Source: VYFG01 sp965221795
GTDB taxonomy: Bacteria > Pseudomonadota > Gammaproteobacteria > Arenicellales > Poriferihabitantaceae
DNA length: 64,000 nucleotides
Direction of reading: 5' to 3'
NCBI GenBank assembly: GCA_965221795.1
Contig: OZ244914.1
Location: 744,001 to 808,000, forward strand
Shown: positions 27,344 through 37,015 of the stretch, one piece after another
How the letters are laid out: each line of letters starts with the position of its first letter
Position numbering within the stretch: position 1 is the stretch's first letter
Made by a program: the position numbers and the translations under genes
The notes under the pieces: generated by a model
Databases searched by the model: none
Told to the model about the DNA's origin: nothing
The model's input: only the letters and a program-made list of their open reading frames with translations

Positions 27344-27717
27344 TCGTCAATCTGCCCGGCCTTTCGGGTTGTAGAATCTACTTCCCCGGGGCGATTCCGT
27401 TCGCCAGACTCCTCCGCTTTCCCATGGGTCGGATCATTGGGATTGATGAAGATAAATCGGAACTCCCCATCCTCCATTTGTACATAATCCAGTTCAGCAT
27501 TACGCAACAACTCCGTACTGGTAGGGCCTACAACCAAGTCCACGCCATTGCTTCGGGCGTGGCTGTCATTGTGGTCCGAATGATCAAAGCCCATGGCATA
27601 GTCCAGACTGCCATCCGGCAAACGTCGTGCCGCCACTCGTAAGGCCATGCCCTCGCTGTCGGAATCTTCCATCGATCGCTTGATTTGCCTGGCGGCGCGG
27701 TTGCTGATATGAATCAT
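27340..27717 (-). CDS. dsrR: DsrR, IscA/HesB-fold protein without Fe-S cysteines
   Basis: A 125-residue A-type-carrier-fold protein (MIHISNRAARQIKRSM, LRVAARRLPDGSLDYAMGF, and VDLVVGPTSTELL). The three cysteines that bind Fe-S in IscA are absent: where they stand in IscA, this protein reads FRFIFINPNDPTHG. That matches Allochromatium DsrR, which acts in post-transcriptional support of the dsr genes rather than cluster assembly. It overlaps dsrN upstream (ATGA) and the MFS gene downstream. Confidence 0.85.
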   Translation of the reverse strand: MIHISNRAARQIKRSMEDSDSEGMALRVAARRLPDGSLDYAMGFDHSDHNDSHARSNGVDLVVGPTSTELLRNAELDYVQMEDGEFRFIFINPNDPTHGKAEESGERNRPGEVDSTTRKAGQIDE

Positions 27718-29117
27718 GCGGTTTGTCTTCTGCTTCCACAGTGAGTGGTGAGGGGTCCGGTCTTCGCTCTCTGTGCCCAGCCCAGAAAATCGGTCACCCA
27801 AGGATTCTGTCGAGTGTGTCGCTGATGCGCATAGCTGGCAAACAGGTTGCCCATCACCAGCCCGTCATGCACTCCATCGATTCCATAGCCACGGCGCACC
27901 CGAAAGCCAAAGCGGAACATATCGCTCAAACCGACCAGCCGGGAATAATGGAATTCATGGGCCTGAAAGACCCCTTGGGCTCCCCATGGATGCTGCTGCG
28001 TTCGCTCCAGCATCACATACCCTCGGCCAACCGGTCGGGTTTCCACGATCACCTCAGCCGGAATGACACCCACCATGGGATAACGGTTCCCTTCCCAGGA
28101 AATGGCTTGGGTAAGGTACATCAGACCTCCGCATTCCGCATAGACAAACCCGCCTCTGTCCACAAACTGTCGGATATCCGCTCGCAGTGCACTATTTTGT
28201 GCAAGCGCCTGGGCATGAGTTTCTGGGAAGCCGCCACCCATAAACAGGACATCCACATCGGGCAATCGACCGTCCGATAAGGTATCAAAAAAGCATAGTC
28301 TGGCTCCCTGGCGCCGCATTTCATCAAGGTCGTCCGGATAGTAGAAACAGAACGCGCTGTCCCGGGCAATACCAATCCGGATCCCTCGTCCAAGCTGGCT
28401 CGCGGTCCGGCGGAACCGGGGAACCTCCACTGCCGGGGCCTTGTGCGCACAAGCCAACACATTGTCCAGTTCCACATGGTCGCGGATCAGTGCGCCCAAT
28501 CGCTGTAACCTGAGGTCCGCATCGGTGGTTTCCGCTCGGGTTGTCAGTCCCAGATGTCGCTCGACAATCTGCACATCCGCAGTACGGGGAACGGCACCGA
28601 GTATCGTCAGGTCAGTATAGTGATGAACCGCTGCCGCCAGCTTGTCCAGATGACGCTCTCCATGATAATTGTTCAATACTACTCCGGCGAAGCGAATGCT
28701 CGGATCAAAGGACTGAAATCCATTCAGGATTGGTGCAACGCCCCGGGTCATTCCCTCGACATCGACCACCAGGAGCACCGGCGCTTGCAGCAGGTGCGCC
28801 AGTGCGGCATTGCTGTCCGTACCATGCAGGTCCATACCATCATGCAGTCCCTTGTTGCCTTCCACCAAGCCAACCGCGGCACCCCGGATATAATGCCCGA
28901 AGGTTGCCAGAATCTCATCGGATGTCATGGTGCGAAAATCGAGATTGAGGCAGGGTCGATCGGTTGCCGCACTCAACCAGAGAGGATCAATATAATCCGG
29001 CCCTTTTTTGAAAGCTTGGATCGACAACCCGCGCTCCCGCAGGGCCACACACAAGCCCAGAGTCAGTGCGGTTTTGCCAGAAGACTTGCGGGTTGCAGAA
29101 ATCAGCAGGCGAGCCAT
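27714..29117 (-). CDS. dsrN: DsrN, siroheme amidase (CbiA/CobB-type)
   Basis: Glutamine-dependent amidation of siroheme to siroamide, the cofactor of dissimilatory sulfite reductase. A 467-residue protein with the dethiobiotin-synthetase-like ATP domain (SATRKSSGKTALTLGLCVALRERG, KKGPDYIDPLWLS) and a C-terminal class I glutamine amidotransferase domain (FMGGGFPETHAQALAQN and YAECGGLMYLT with its nucleophile Cys). Homologous to cobyrinic acid a,c-diamide synthase; the dsr context identifies it as DsrN. Confidence 0.92.
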   Translation of the reverse strand: MARLLISATRKSSGKTALTLGLCVALRERGLSIQAFKKGPDYIDPLWLSAATDRPCLNLDFRTMTSDEILATFGHYIRGAAVGLVEGNKGLHDGMDLHGTDSNAALAHLLQAPVLLVVDVEGMTRGVAPILNGFQSFDPSIRFAGVVLNNYHGERHLDKLAAAVHHYTDLTILGAVPRTADVQIVERHLGLTTRAETTDADLRLQRLGALIRDHVELDNVLACAHKAPAVEVPRFRRTASQLGRGIRIGIARDSAFCFYYPDDLDEMRRQGARLCFFDTLSDGRLPDVDVLFMGGGFPETHAQALAQNSALRADIRQFVDRGGFVYAECGGLMYLTQAISWEGNRYPMVGVIPAEVIVETRPVGRGYVMLERTQQHPWGAQGVFQAHEFHYSRLVGLSDMFRFGFRVRRGYGIDGVHDGLVMGNLFASYAHQRHTRQNPWVTDFLGWAQRAKTGPLTTHCGSRRQTA

Positions 29118-29137
29118 AGCCGTCCGGCCCAGAACAC

Positions 29138-30355
29138 TCAGGCTACAGAACGAAGGCGGCGGTCATCGGGCAGAAATGGCAAAACCCTGACCAGCATCAG
29201 CACCAGGATCACGGCAACAGCCACCCCCCCCATGCCCAACAGAAACTCCAGCATGGACGGGACATATTGGGCGACTTCCCCATCCTGAAAAGAACTGGCG
29301 ATGCGCTTTCCGGGAAACAGTATCAAAGGGAAAGCCTGACCACCGATCAGGGTCACATACAACTGACAAATCCCACCCAGAATCGCCAGAACCGCTGCCA
29401 TCAAAGGAATCACCGGAGAGCGCTTTTCGCCTGCCAGAAAGAGCAATCCCAGCGGCACCAATGCCCCGAGAAAAACCTGCCCCAACCAGAACAGTATCGG
29501 ATAGATCCCACCACCGACAAGAATGAAAAATTCCACGTCATAATGTTCCGGGGCATACAGGTTGGTCAGATGAAACGCCGTGACGAGAAACAGTTGGGCC
29601 ACAATAAAAATCCCCATCAGTCGTGCCAGTCGCCAGGTCAGAGAGGGGTCTGGCCCATCGTCGAACCACTGGCCAAGCATCCGACTGATGACGATAAAGA
29701 ATGCCGTCCCCAACACCAGCGACAGCACGATGAAAATCGGAATGATCATGGCCGCATCATAATACTGTCGTGCCACCAGAAATCCGAAGATCCCCCCGGT
29801 ACCACCGGTCAGCACAAAGCGCCAGAGAAAGGCCAGCAAGCCCGCTGGCTTCACATGGCTCAACCGATTCCGCTGGAACAAAGCCCACAGATACGCTACC
29901 ACCACCAACACAAACCCGGTATAGAGAAAAATGTTCCAGGCAAAGATGGACCTGAAGTTGTAGTGAGTCATCGCTACGATCAGTCGCTCCGGACGTCCCA
30001 GATCCAGTATCAGCACGATCAGCCCTCCCACCAGCAGACAGATGGACAGAAGTCCCGACAGGCGTGCCCATGGGCTGTATTCCTTGCGCCCGAACAGGGT
30101 GCTCATTGACGCTACATTGAGGGCTCCGGAAGCCGACAGGATCAACAGGATGGCAAAGACATGGGGGATACCCCAGACGACCTGATTGTTCATACCCGTC
30201 ACCCAATGACCCTCGGTCTCCATCCGATGAAAAGCCAGAGCGCCGGCGACGACCCAGAGCAACAGCCCCAGAATAGTCAACCAGTAGCCAGCACTCCGGG
30301 TCTCCAGCGCACGGAAATGACGGGACGCTTCCCCGGACATGATGGTCGCACTCAC
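29138..30355 (-). CDS. dsrP: DsrP, NrfD-family quinone-interacting membrane subunit
   Basis: Integral membrane subunit of DsrMKJOP, about ten transmembrane helices, 405 residues, NrfD/PsrC family. It exchanges electrons with the quinone pool on behalf of the periplasmic DsrO and DsrJ. The GTG at 30355 overlaps the dsrO stop (GTGA); an ATG five codons in (30340) is an alternative start. Confidence 0.93.
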   Translation of the reverse strand: MSATIMSGEASRHFRALETRSAGYWLTILGLLLWVVAGALAFHRMETEGHWVTGMNNQVVWGIPHVFAILLILSASGALNVASMSTLFGRKEYSPWARLSGLLSICLLVGGLIVLILDLGRPERLIVAMTHYNFRSIFAWNIFLYTGFVLVVVAYLWALFQRNRLSHVKPAGLLAFLWRFVLTGGTGGIFGFLVARQYYDAAMIIPIFIVLSLVLGTAFFIVISRMLGQWFDDGPDPSLTWRLARLMGIFIVAQLFLVTAFHLTNLYAPEHYDVEFFILVGGGIYPILFWLGQVFLGALVPLGLLFLAGEKRSPVIPLMAAVLAILGGICQLYVTLIGGQAFPLILFPGKRIASSFQDGEVAQYVPSMLEFLLGMGGVAVAVILVLMLVRVLPFLPDDRRLRSVA

Positions 30356-31104
30356 AGGTTTCGATACCGCACACCCGTCTGGAGCCCCAGGTCGGCACGA
30401 ACCTGCTCTGACGGGCCTTCTTGCAAAGCCTTCGCAAGGGCCCCGGATTCATTCTTGAGATCCCCGAATACCATAGCCCCACCTCCCTCGGATTGGCAGG
30501 CTTCGACGCAGGCTGGAGTCCGGTCGCGGTCCACACGATGAACACACAGGGTGCAACTTTCCACGGTGCCCTTGCCTCTGGGGGAATACGGCTTTTGGTT
30601 GTGCAAAGCTTCATGCACAAAAGAGCGGGCCTTGTATGGGCAGGCCATGACACAATAGCGACAACCAATGCAGGTGTGCTTGTCCACCAGCACAATCCCA
30701 TCATCACGTCGGAAAGAAGCCCCGGTCGGACAGACATCCACGCAGGGCGGATGTGCACAGTGTTGACACAACATGGGCAGGGAAGAGGCATAGCCGGTTT
30801 CCTCATCGACCAGGTCCACCTTGCGAATCCATTGGGCATCTGTCAGCGGCCGGTCAAATCCAGTCAGGTTGTGTTCGTCCTCGCAAGCCGTCACGCAGGC
30901 ATCACAGCCACTGCTGCATTTTTCGGTATCAATCAACAAACCCCAACGGGTCAGGTGGCTCACGGCTTCTTCGTCATTTTTGGCAAACGCCAGATCGATG
31001 AGGCGGAAACCGGCTCCCATGGCGGCGAATCCAGCAACCCCAGCCAAAAAACGCCTCCGTTCGGATCCGTTCCCAGTAATCGATTTGCTCTCGTCGTGTG
31101 CCAT
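30352..31104 (-). CDS. dsrO: DsrO, periplasmic ferredoxin-like Fe-S subunit
   Basis: Periplasmic electron carrier of the DsrMKJOP complex. A Tat signal with SERRRFLAGVAGFAAMGAGF (about 14-33) is followed by four ferredoxin-type cysteine clusters: CSSGCDACVTAC, CQHCAHPPCVDVCP, CIGCRYCVMACPYKAR and CTLCVHRVDRDRTPACVEAC. The ATG at 31104 overlaps the dsrJ stop (TGATG) and is preferred over a start three codons earlier. Confidence 0.94.
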   Translation of the reverse strand: MAHDESKSITGNGSERRRFLAGVAGFAAMGAGFRLIDLAFAKNDEEAVSHLTRWGLLIDTEKCSSGCDACVTACEDEHNLTGFDRPLTDAQWIRKVDLVDEETGYASSLPMLCQHCAHPPCVDVCPTGASFRRDDGIVLVDKHTCIGCRYCVMACPYKARSFVHEALHNQKPYSPRGKGTVESCTLCVHRVDRDRTPACVEACQSEGGGAMVFGDLKNESGALAKALQEGPSEQVRADLGLQTGVRYRNL

Positions 31105-31565
31105 CAATCCCAACCCGTCCGCATACCGGAACTGCCCCGATAAGACAGGATACTCAAGCTCCCCGGACGATGTACCCCGGACAGGGCATCATTCCCTGGC
31201 ACCGAGCCACTGTCCGGCTTGGTGGCATGGCACTCAAAGCAATCCATACGGACACTGGTATAGGTGTGACAAACTTCACAGAACTGGCCCGGTGCATCCA
31301 CCGGGATAAACCCTCCCTCATGGCTTTTCTGCACATGGCAGTCCACACATTTCACCAAGCTGAATTCCGGCGTGCGAATCCCTTCGTATACGGTACGATC
31401 CCGCTTATGCAGGAGAAACTTCATATGGTCCCGTCGCATTACCTCCGTCGGAGCCACACAAGCGTCTCCCTTACCCCGGGGCAGTTCAGGCATTTCTGCC
31501 TGCGCCGGCATCCCGAACAGGGAAATGATGCCCAGCGATACGACCATGGAAGGCAACCGATTCAT
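31104..31565 (-). CDS. dsrJ: DsrJ, triheme cytochrome c subunit
   Basis: Periplasmic subunit of DsrMKJOP. A Sec signal peptide (residues 1-23, ending AQA) precedes three CXXCH heme sites: CVDCH 73-77, CEVCH 96-100 and CFECH 109-113. Cys36 in GDACVAPTEVMRRDHM is a candidate for the unusual Cys axial heme ligand known in DsrJ. About 153 residues. The listed start gives a normal signal peptide; the frame is open further upstream but overlaps dsrL. Confidence 0.92.
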   Translation of the reverse strand: MNRLPSMVVSLGIISLFGMPAQAEMPELPRGKGDACVAPTEVMRRDHMKFLLHKRDRTVYEGIRTPEFSLVKCVDCHVQKSHEGGFIPVDAPGQFCEVCHTYTSVRMDCFECHATKPDSGSVPGNDALSGVHRPGSLSILSYRGSSGMRTGWD

Positions 31566-31581
31566 CGAGTCGCACGCCGCC

Positions 31582-33534
31582 CTACTCTCCCATGCCCATG
31601 TCGATGTATCCGGAAGGACATACATCGGCACAAATATGACATCCAATGCAGCGGGTGTAATCCGTGTCCACATATCGTCCTGTAGTGGATTGATCTTTCT
31701 GGACCCGAAAGACCGCATCCTGCGGGCAGTAGATCACGCAATTGTCACATTCAAAGCACATGCCACAGCTCATGCATCGATCGGCCTCCTTGCGGGCAGT
31801 CTCTGCATCGAACCCGCGGTGACGCTCCTCAAAGTGTCCCAATACTTCACGAGCATCCGGGCCATGACTGACCCGCTTGTTCCGGGGTGTGTAGGCGAAA
31901 TGACCAAGAAACAGTTCCTTGGACGGGATGACCTCATGAGCACTCCGGTCCTCATAATTGTGAATCGCGAACGGCGCGACATGGGTCCCCCATGCTGCCT
32001 GATGATCGTACCCTTCCGGCTCCAGGCTGGATTCTCGCAGCTTCTGAATCAGGTTGAAGTGGTGCACATCCACCTTGGGTCTCTTCACCGGTTCCCCCTG
32101 GCGCAGATAATGGTCGACACTGTCGGCCGCGATGGAAGCTTGCCCAATGGCAGTAGTGAGCAAGTGGGGCCGGACAATATCGCCGGCCACGAAATGACCT
32201 TTCCGTTGAGGATGCTGGTAGAACGGATCGGCATCAATCAGGCCACGACCATTGTCGAATTCCTCCAATCCACTCAGGTTCCCTCCCTGCCCGATTGCCG
32301 AGACAATCAGGTCACACTCGATCTCGAATTCCGTCCCCGCCACCGGCACCGGACGACCGTCTGGCTCGATCCGGCATTCTGCCATTCGCAGGGCAATCGC
32401 ACGCCCCTCTTCATTTTGTACCACTTCTACCGGGATGACGCCATACCGGATCTCCACACCTTCCTGCAGGGCATCTTCCACTTCATGCTCTGCCGCCGTC
32501 ATGCTCTCCCGGGGAAACAGGGAGGTGAGGGTCACTTGCGCCCCCTCGCGCAGGGCCGCATAAGCAGAGTCATGCGCTACATAGCCGCCGATGACCGCTT
32601 CGGGCCGGAACGACTTGTTGATATTCCGGATCTGGCCAATGCGCCGGGCCACGGAGACCACATCAATGGAAGTGTCTCCACCCCCCACACACACCACTCG
32701 ATCGGTCGCTGCTTGCAGTGTGCCTTGGTTGAAAGCCTCCAGAAATTTCACGCCGCTAACACAATTGGGCGCATCACAACCCGGAACGGGCAAGGGCCGT
32801 CCGGTCTGGCAACCAATGCACCACACCAAGGCATCGAACTGCTCTTCGAGTGCTTCGACAGGGATGTCCCTGCCAACCCGGATGCCGGTTCGGACCTCAA
32901 TCCCGCCCATTGACACAATCCGCTGGATTTCGTGATCCAGATAGTCGCGGGGAGTCCGGTAGCCGGGGATGCCATAGCGCATCATCCCGCCAAGGCAGTC
33001 GTGCTCCTCGAAGATGGTCGTGCCATATCCTTTGCGGCGGAGTTGGTAGGCCGCCGACAGCCCGGCCGGACCCCCGCCGATAATGGCGACCCGTTGGTCA
33101 TTCAGTTCCGGAGCCTCAAAAGTATAGCGTTGCGCAAAAGCATGGTCGCCGATAAATTGCTCTACGGCATTGATCCCGACAAAGTCTTCGACATCATTAC
33201 GATTGCATCCGTCTTCACAGGGAGCCGGACAAACGCGTCCCATCATGGAAGGAAAGGGGTTGGCATCCGTACTGCGGCGAAAGGCATATTCTTCCCACGC
33301 CATCCCTGTCGGGGGCTTTTCGATGCCACGCACGATCTGCAGCCAACCCCGAATATCCTCGCCCGAGGGGCAACTGCCCTGGCAGGGAGGGGTCCGATGT
33401 ACATAGGTCGGACACTTGTGCGAGTGATCCGCACTGAAGATCGCTTCCTGCCAATCGTCCCATTGGTGTTCACCATCCTCGAAAGCCCGGAAGGTCAACT
33501 TCGGGTCGGGCTCCAGTTCGTTGCTGTCAGACAT
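31582..33534 (-). CDS. dsrL: DsrL, NAD(P)H:acceptor oxidoreductase
   Basis: Cytoplasmic iron-sulfur flavoprotein (650 residues) that takes electrons from DsrAB turnover to NAD(P)+ in sulfur oxidisers. Layout: N-terminal Fe-S domain with CPTYVHRTPPCQGSCPSG and CPAPCEDGC; FAD site IIGGGPAGLSAAYQLRRKGYG; a second dinucleotide site VCVGGGDTSIDV; a C-terminal ferredoxin domain with CMSCGMCFECDNCVIYCP and CIGCHICADVCP. SD AAGGAG precedes the start. Its presence supports the oxidative direction of the pathway. Confidence 0.94.
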   Translation of the reverse strand: MSDSNELEPDPKLTFRAFEDGEHQWDDWQEAIFSADHSHKCPTYVHRTPPCQGSCPSGEDIRGWLQIVRGIEKPPTGMAWEEYAFRRSTDANPFPSMMGRVCPAPCEDGCNRNDVEDFVGINAVEQFIGDHAFAQRYTFEAPELNDQRVAIIGGGPAGLSAAYQLRRKGYGTTIFEEHDCLGGMMRYGIPGYRTPRDYLDHEIQRIVSMGGIEVRTGIRVGRDIPVEALEEQFDALVWCIGCQTGRPLPVPGCDAPNCVSGVKFLEAFNQGTLQAATDRVVCVGGGDTSIDVVSVARRIGQIRNINKSFRPEAVIGGYVAHDSAYAALREGAQVTLTSLFPRESMTAAEHEVEDALQEGVEIRYGVIPVEVVQNEEGRAIALRMAECRIEPDGRPVPVAGTEFEIECDLIVSAIGQGGNLSGLEEFDNGRGLIDADPFYQHPQRKGHFVAGDIVRPHLLTTAIGQASIAADSVDHYLRQGEPVKRPKVDVHHFNLIQKLRESSLEPEGYDHQAAWGTHVAPFAIHNYEDRSAHEVIPSKELFLGHFAYTPRNKRVSHGPDAREVLGHFEERHRGFDAETARKEADRCMSCGMCFECDNCVIYCPQDAVFRVQKDQSTTGRYVDTDYTRCIGCHICADVCPSGYIDMGMGE

Positions 33535-33609
33535 GTAATGGACTCCTTCTTGATCGGTTATACAGACACGGCGGCTCCACTGGAATCTACTCTTCGAGTG
33601 GGTTCAGAA

Positions 33610-35106
33610 TCACCGTTCCACACCCAGTTCGAGTGCATCACCTACCAACTGATGGACACTGATCACCATGTCCATACTCAGGCCGTACAGGGGTAGCACT
33701 TTGGTAAACTGGCTCTTGCAGATGGCACAGATCGCGGCCATATGCGTGACCTCATAATCCTCTATCACCTCCTGCAGTGCCTGCATCCGGGGTAAGGCAC
33801 CCTTCACGCGCAGTTCAACCAGGTCATCGGTGAGCAAACCACCGCCGCCACCACAGCAGTAGGTGCCTTCCTGGATCGCTTCCTGGCGCATATCGACAAA
33901 CCGGTTGCAGCACGCCTGAATGATCGTTCTGGGGATCACAAACTGCCCTCCGGGCAGCTTGCCCATGCGACTGGCTCGGGAAACATTGCAGGAGTCATGA
34001 AACGTCACCACCTTATCGTCATTGGCGGTTCGGTCGAACTTCAGGGCACCCTGCTGGATCAGGTCGTAGGTAGACTCGCAGATATGTTGGGGTGCGGGGT
34101 AGTTCGGGTCCAGGAAATCAAAGGGACCAATCAGGGTATTCCAGTAGCTGTAGGCGACCCGCCAGGCATGCCCGCACTCTCCGACGATGATCCGCTTCGC
34201 CCCCAGTTCCTGAGCCGCTTCACGGATCCGCATTGCGACCCGCTGCATATTGCCCTGACTGCCGATGAACAGCCCAAAGTTAGCTGCTTCGGAGGCATGG
34301 GAACTCAGGGTCCAGCGGATGCCGGCCTGATGAAACACCTTGGCGTAGCCAATGAGGCCATCGACATGCGGTTCGGCAAAAAAATCCGCTGAGGGAGTGA
34401 CCAGGAGCACATCGGCCCCGGCTTCGTCCAGAGGAAACCGTACATCCACATCGGTGTCTTCCTTGACTTCTTCCTCCAGCCCTTCCAAGGTATCGGCCAG
34501 TGCCGGCTCCGGTAGGCCGAGGTTATTGCCGATCTTGAATACTTTACCAATGATTTCATTCGAATACTTCTGACCGATGCCGACACTGTTGAGAATCTCC
34601 CTTCCGGCCATGGTGATTTCGGCCGTGTCAATGCCATAGGGACAATAGACCGAACATCGACGGCATTCCGAACACTGATGATAATAGCTGTGCCATTCCT
34701 GCAGCACCTCTTCGGTCAGGTCCACCGCACCCACCAATTTCGGGAAGTGCTTGCCCGCCCAGGTGAAATAGCGCCGATACACCTTGCGCATCAGGTCCTG
34801 CCGGGCCACCGGCATATTCTTGGGATCCGTAGTGCCCAGATAGTAATGGCACTTGTCCGTACAGGCACCGCATTTGACACAGGCATCCAAAAACACCGGC
34901 AAAGAACGGGATTGTTTCAGCAATTCCCCCATCTTGCCAATGGCCCGATCATGCCAGTCTTCCACCAGTTCTCCGGGGAATCCCAAGGGCTCCTGATGGT
35001 CCGGCTTGGCCACAAAGGGTCTGCTGTGCGCCATCACCCCTTCCTGGAGCGCCGGAACCCGGGGCAGGTTGGTGATCACGGGAATCTCAAATTCTACCTT
35101 CGCCAT
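33610..35106 (-). CDS. dsrK: DsrK, HdrD-like catalytic Fe-S subunit
   Basis: Cytoplasmic membrane-bound subunit of DsrMKJOP, homologous to heterodisulfide reductase HdrD; it reacts with the DsrC trisulfide/disulfide. Two ferredoxin sites (CVKCGACTDKC and CSECRRCSVYCPYG) and the cysteine-rich CCG region (HDSCNVSRASRMG, YCCGGGGG, and CAICKSQF) are visible. About 498 residues from the ATG at 35106; a GTG two codons earlier overlaps the dsrM stop. Confidence 0.94.
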   Translation of the reverse strand: MAKVEFEIPVITNLPRVPALQEGVMAHSRPFVAKPDHQEPLGFPGELVEDWHDRAIGKMGELLKQSRSLPVFLDACVKCGACTDKCHYYLGTTDPKNMPVARQDLMRKVYRRYFTWAGKHFPKLVGAVDLTEEVLQEWHSYYHQCSECRRCSVYCPYGIDTAEITMAGREILNSVGIGQKYSNEIIGKVFKIGNNLGLPEPALADTLEGLEEEVKEDTDVDVRFPLDEAGADVLLVTPSADFFAEPHVDGLIGYAKVFHQAGIRWTLSSHASEAANFGLFIGSQGNMQRVAMRIREAAQELGAKRIIVGECGHAWRVAYSYWNTLIGPFDFLDPNYPAPQHICESTYDLIQQGALKFDRTANDDKVVTFHDSCNVSRASRMGKLPGGQFVIPRTIIQACCNRFVDMRQEAIQEGTYCCGGGGGLLTDDLVELRVKGALPRMQALQEVIEDYEVTHMAAICAICKSQFTKVLPLYGLSMDMVISVHQLVGDALELGVER

Positions 35107-35108
35107 GG

Positions 35109-35822
35109 TCACGTGCCACCCACCCAGTGACGCTGTTCCCGGGGGTTGTCCACCTGATTCCGGGTCGGACTGAAAAATACTCCAGGCGCATGCAGGAGTT
35201 TGCTGATCGGAAAAACGAACATCAGCACAATAACCAGCAACAGATGGATCACCAATAACGGATCCGGAGGCAGCGGTGACAGGTCGAATTGCAGCAACCC
35301 ACGCACAAAGGCTTTCAGGGCCACAATATCGGTATGCCAGACGTACTTCATCAACAGTCCGGTCCCACCAATGCCAATCAGCAAGGCCAGCATCAGATGG
35401 TCAGACGGCGAGGAGATGTATCGAACACGGTCCACCAACAGGCGGCGGCCCCAAAGGCCGAGCAAGCCCGCCACCATGGCATAGCCTGCATAGATCCCGG
35501 CCGATTGGACCAGCGCTACCCAGCTCCATACCGGATCAGTGAAATACCGCAGATGCCGCATCAGCACCACGAGCAGCCCGGCATGGAACAGCCAACCGAA
35601 CAGCCAGGTCCATTTGCTGGATTTGAAGAGGCTTTCAAATAAGACCACTTCCCGCAACAGCCGGAACCCGACCCCCATAGCTGTGGTCGGTGCCGGCGTG
35701 GTGGGGATTTTCAGGGGAGCCGGGGTCCGGGCATACTGCATGACCTTGCGGGCCAGTCCGGCCAGCATCATCACCGTCGCCAGATAGAACAACCCGGCCA
35801 TCACTACCGTCAGGGTCGACAT
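35109..35822 (-). CDS. dsrM: DsrM, NarI-like cytochrome b subunit
   Basis: Membrane cytochrome b of the DsrMKJOP complex, 237 residues, five predicted helices in a NarI-type fold with conserved His residues for heme b. It couples DsrK to quinones. Its TGA overlaps the dsrK start region, so both are translated together. Confidence 0.92.
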   Translation of the reverse strand: MSTLTVVMAGLFYLATVMMLAGLARKVMQYARTPAPLKIPTTPAPTTAMGVGFRLLREVVLFESLFKSSKWTWLFGWLFHAGLLVVLMRHLRYFTDPVWSWVALVQSAGIYAGYAMVAGLLGLWGRRLLVDRVRYISSPSDHLMLALLIGIGGTGLLMKYVWHTDIVALKAFVRGLLQFDLSPLPPDPLLVIHLLLVIVLMFVFPISKLLHAPGVFFSPTRNQVDNPREQRHWVGGT

Positions 35823-35867
35823 GACCTTGCGCCATTTCCGGATTGATAACTGGCTCCCGGAGCCGCT

Positions 35868-36200
35868 TCAGACGCAGCCAGTGGGCTTCGGCAACCCAGC
35901 ATATTTACAAGCCTGCTTCGCCGGCCCATAGGGAAACAGTTCATACAAGTACTTGCTATTACCCTTCTCCTTGCCCAGGCGTTTGCCAATAGCCTTGGTC
36001 AATACCCGAACCGCTGGTGCAATCTGGTATTCCTCATAATACTCCCGAAGAAAGTTGACGACTTCCCAATGGTTCTCACTGAGGTCACAACCGTCTTCCT
36101 TTGCCATGGCCTCCGCCAAATCCTGGCTCCAGTCACTCAGGTTGGCGAGATATCCTTCCTCGTCGGTTTCATAGGATTTGCCATTTACTTCGATACTCAT
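35868..36200 (-). CDS. dsrC: DsrC, sulfur-carrying substrate of DsrAB
   Basis: Small (110 residues) sulfur-relay protein that presents sulfur to DsrAB on its flexible C-terminal arm. Both essential cysteines are present, Cys98 and the penultimate Cys109 in KQACKYAGLPKPTGCV, so it is a true DsrC rather than a TusE-type or regulatory paralogue. It sits between dsrH and dsrM as in Allochromatium. A paralogue without these cysteines is at 42711. Confidence 0.96.
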   Translation of the reverse strand: MSIEVNGKSYETDEEGYLANLSDWSQDLAEAMAKEDGCDLSENHWEVVNFLREYYEEYQIAPAVRVLTKAIGKRLGKEKGNSKYLYELFPYGPAKQACKYAGLPKPTGCV

Positions 36201-36251
36201 GGGTTTGGCTCCGCAATGGATGGTAATGGGAATGGATAGCGGGATATTCGG

Positions 36252-36563
36252 TCATATCCAGGATTGTACTTGGGAAGACGCAGCGACCAGACGGACAAAT
36301 CCGTCATACCCCACCATGCCAATGCCCTGAATCAGTTCGTCTTCCCGGATTCCGCGGGCCTGCAGGTCAGGTTCCAATACCGAAACCAAACGATCCTGCA
36401 AGGCATGGACCAGGCTCTCGGACACACTCGCCCCGGCAATAGCCGCATAAACGCCATCCTCGATCAGGAGGATATGGCTACCGGCTCGGGACAGTCGGAG
36501 GCAGGTCGAGAGACTGTTTTTTTCGTACGGCGACTTGTTCACCGTATGCAACTTCTGGCTCAT
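36252..36563 (-). CDS. dsrH: DsrH (TusB-like) sulfurtransferase subunit
   Basis: Subunit of the DsrE2F2H2 complex that hands sulfur to DsrC. About 103 residues; the conserved Cys21 in NSLSTCLRL corresponds to the family cysteine. The ATG at 36563 is chosen; a TTG two codons earlier overlaps the dsrF stop. Confidence 0.92.
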   Translation of the reverse strand: MSQKLHTVNKSPYEKNSLSTCLRLSRAGSHILLIEDGVYAAIAGASVSESLVHALQDRLVSVLEPDLQARGIREDELIQGIGMVGYDGFVRLVAASSQVQSWI

Positions 36564-36565
36564 AA

Positions 36566-37015
36566 TCAAAAATTCAGGAGCACATCCGCCTGGTCAATGA
36601 TGCCTGCGAGCTCTTGCTCACTGACTATCTCGATCAGTGGCTTTTCGGTCCAGTCGTCGTCTTCATCCTCATAGACCAACGGCATGAGATCTTCTTCCGA
36701 CATTCCGCGCTTCACCAGGGATTCGCGTTCGACATAGACTCGTCGAACCTCGTAATCACCCAACGCCCGATAGGTAGCACTGAAATTCTTCGTGCCGATG
36801 GCGTTAGTATCCTGATGTTTTTTCAACTGATATACCCCATCATCGAGGAACGCCATCGCCACATCCTGATCGAAAGCAGCACCAATCAAAGCCACTTCCA
36901 GCCCCTCCTGGGCAAAGATCGTACCGTGGGGGGCACGGCGGTTCAGATAGAGAAACCTCTTCACGGCACCGGCTGCAGGATGATCTGGACTGGACATGGT
37001 TTCTGACGAATCCAT
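36566..37015 (-). CDS. dsrF: DsrF (TusC-like) sulfurtransferase subunit
   Basis: About 149 residues, the DsrE/DsrF fold with MAFLDDGVYQLKKHQDT typical of DsrF/TusC. It overlaps the dsrE stop (TGATG), supporting the start at 37015; an ATG at 36997 would give a shorter form. No catalytic cysteine, as is normal for DsrF. The loop with YEDEDDDWTEK is unusually acidic. Confidence 0.91.
   Translation of the reverse strand: MDSSETMSSPDHPAAGAVKRFLYLNRRAPHGTIFAQEGLEVALIGAAFDQDVAMAFLDDGVYQLKKHQDTNAIGTKNFSATYRALGDYEVRRVYVERESLVKRGMSEEDLMPLVYEDEDDDWTEKPLIEIVSEQELAGIIDQADVLLNF

Noticed and set aside
31372..32913. Plus-strand ORF of 513 codons opposite dsrL
   Set aside because: Fully antisense to the well-supported dsrL; a shadow of high-GC coding DNA.
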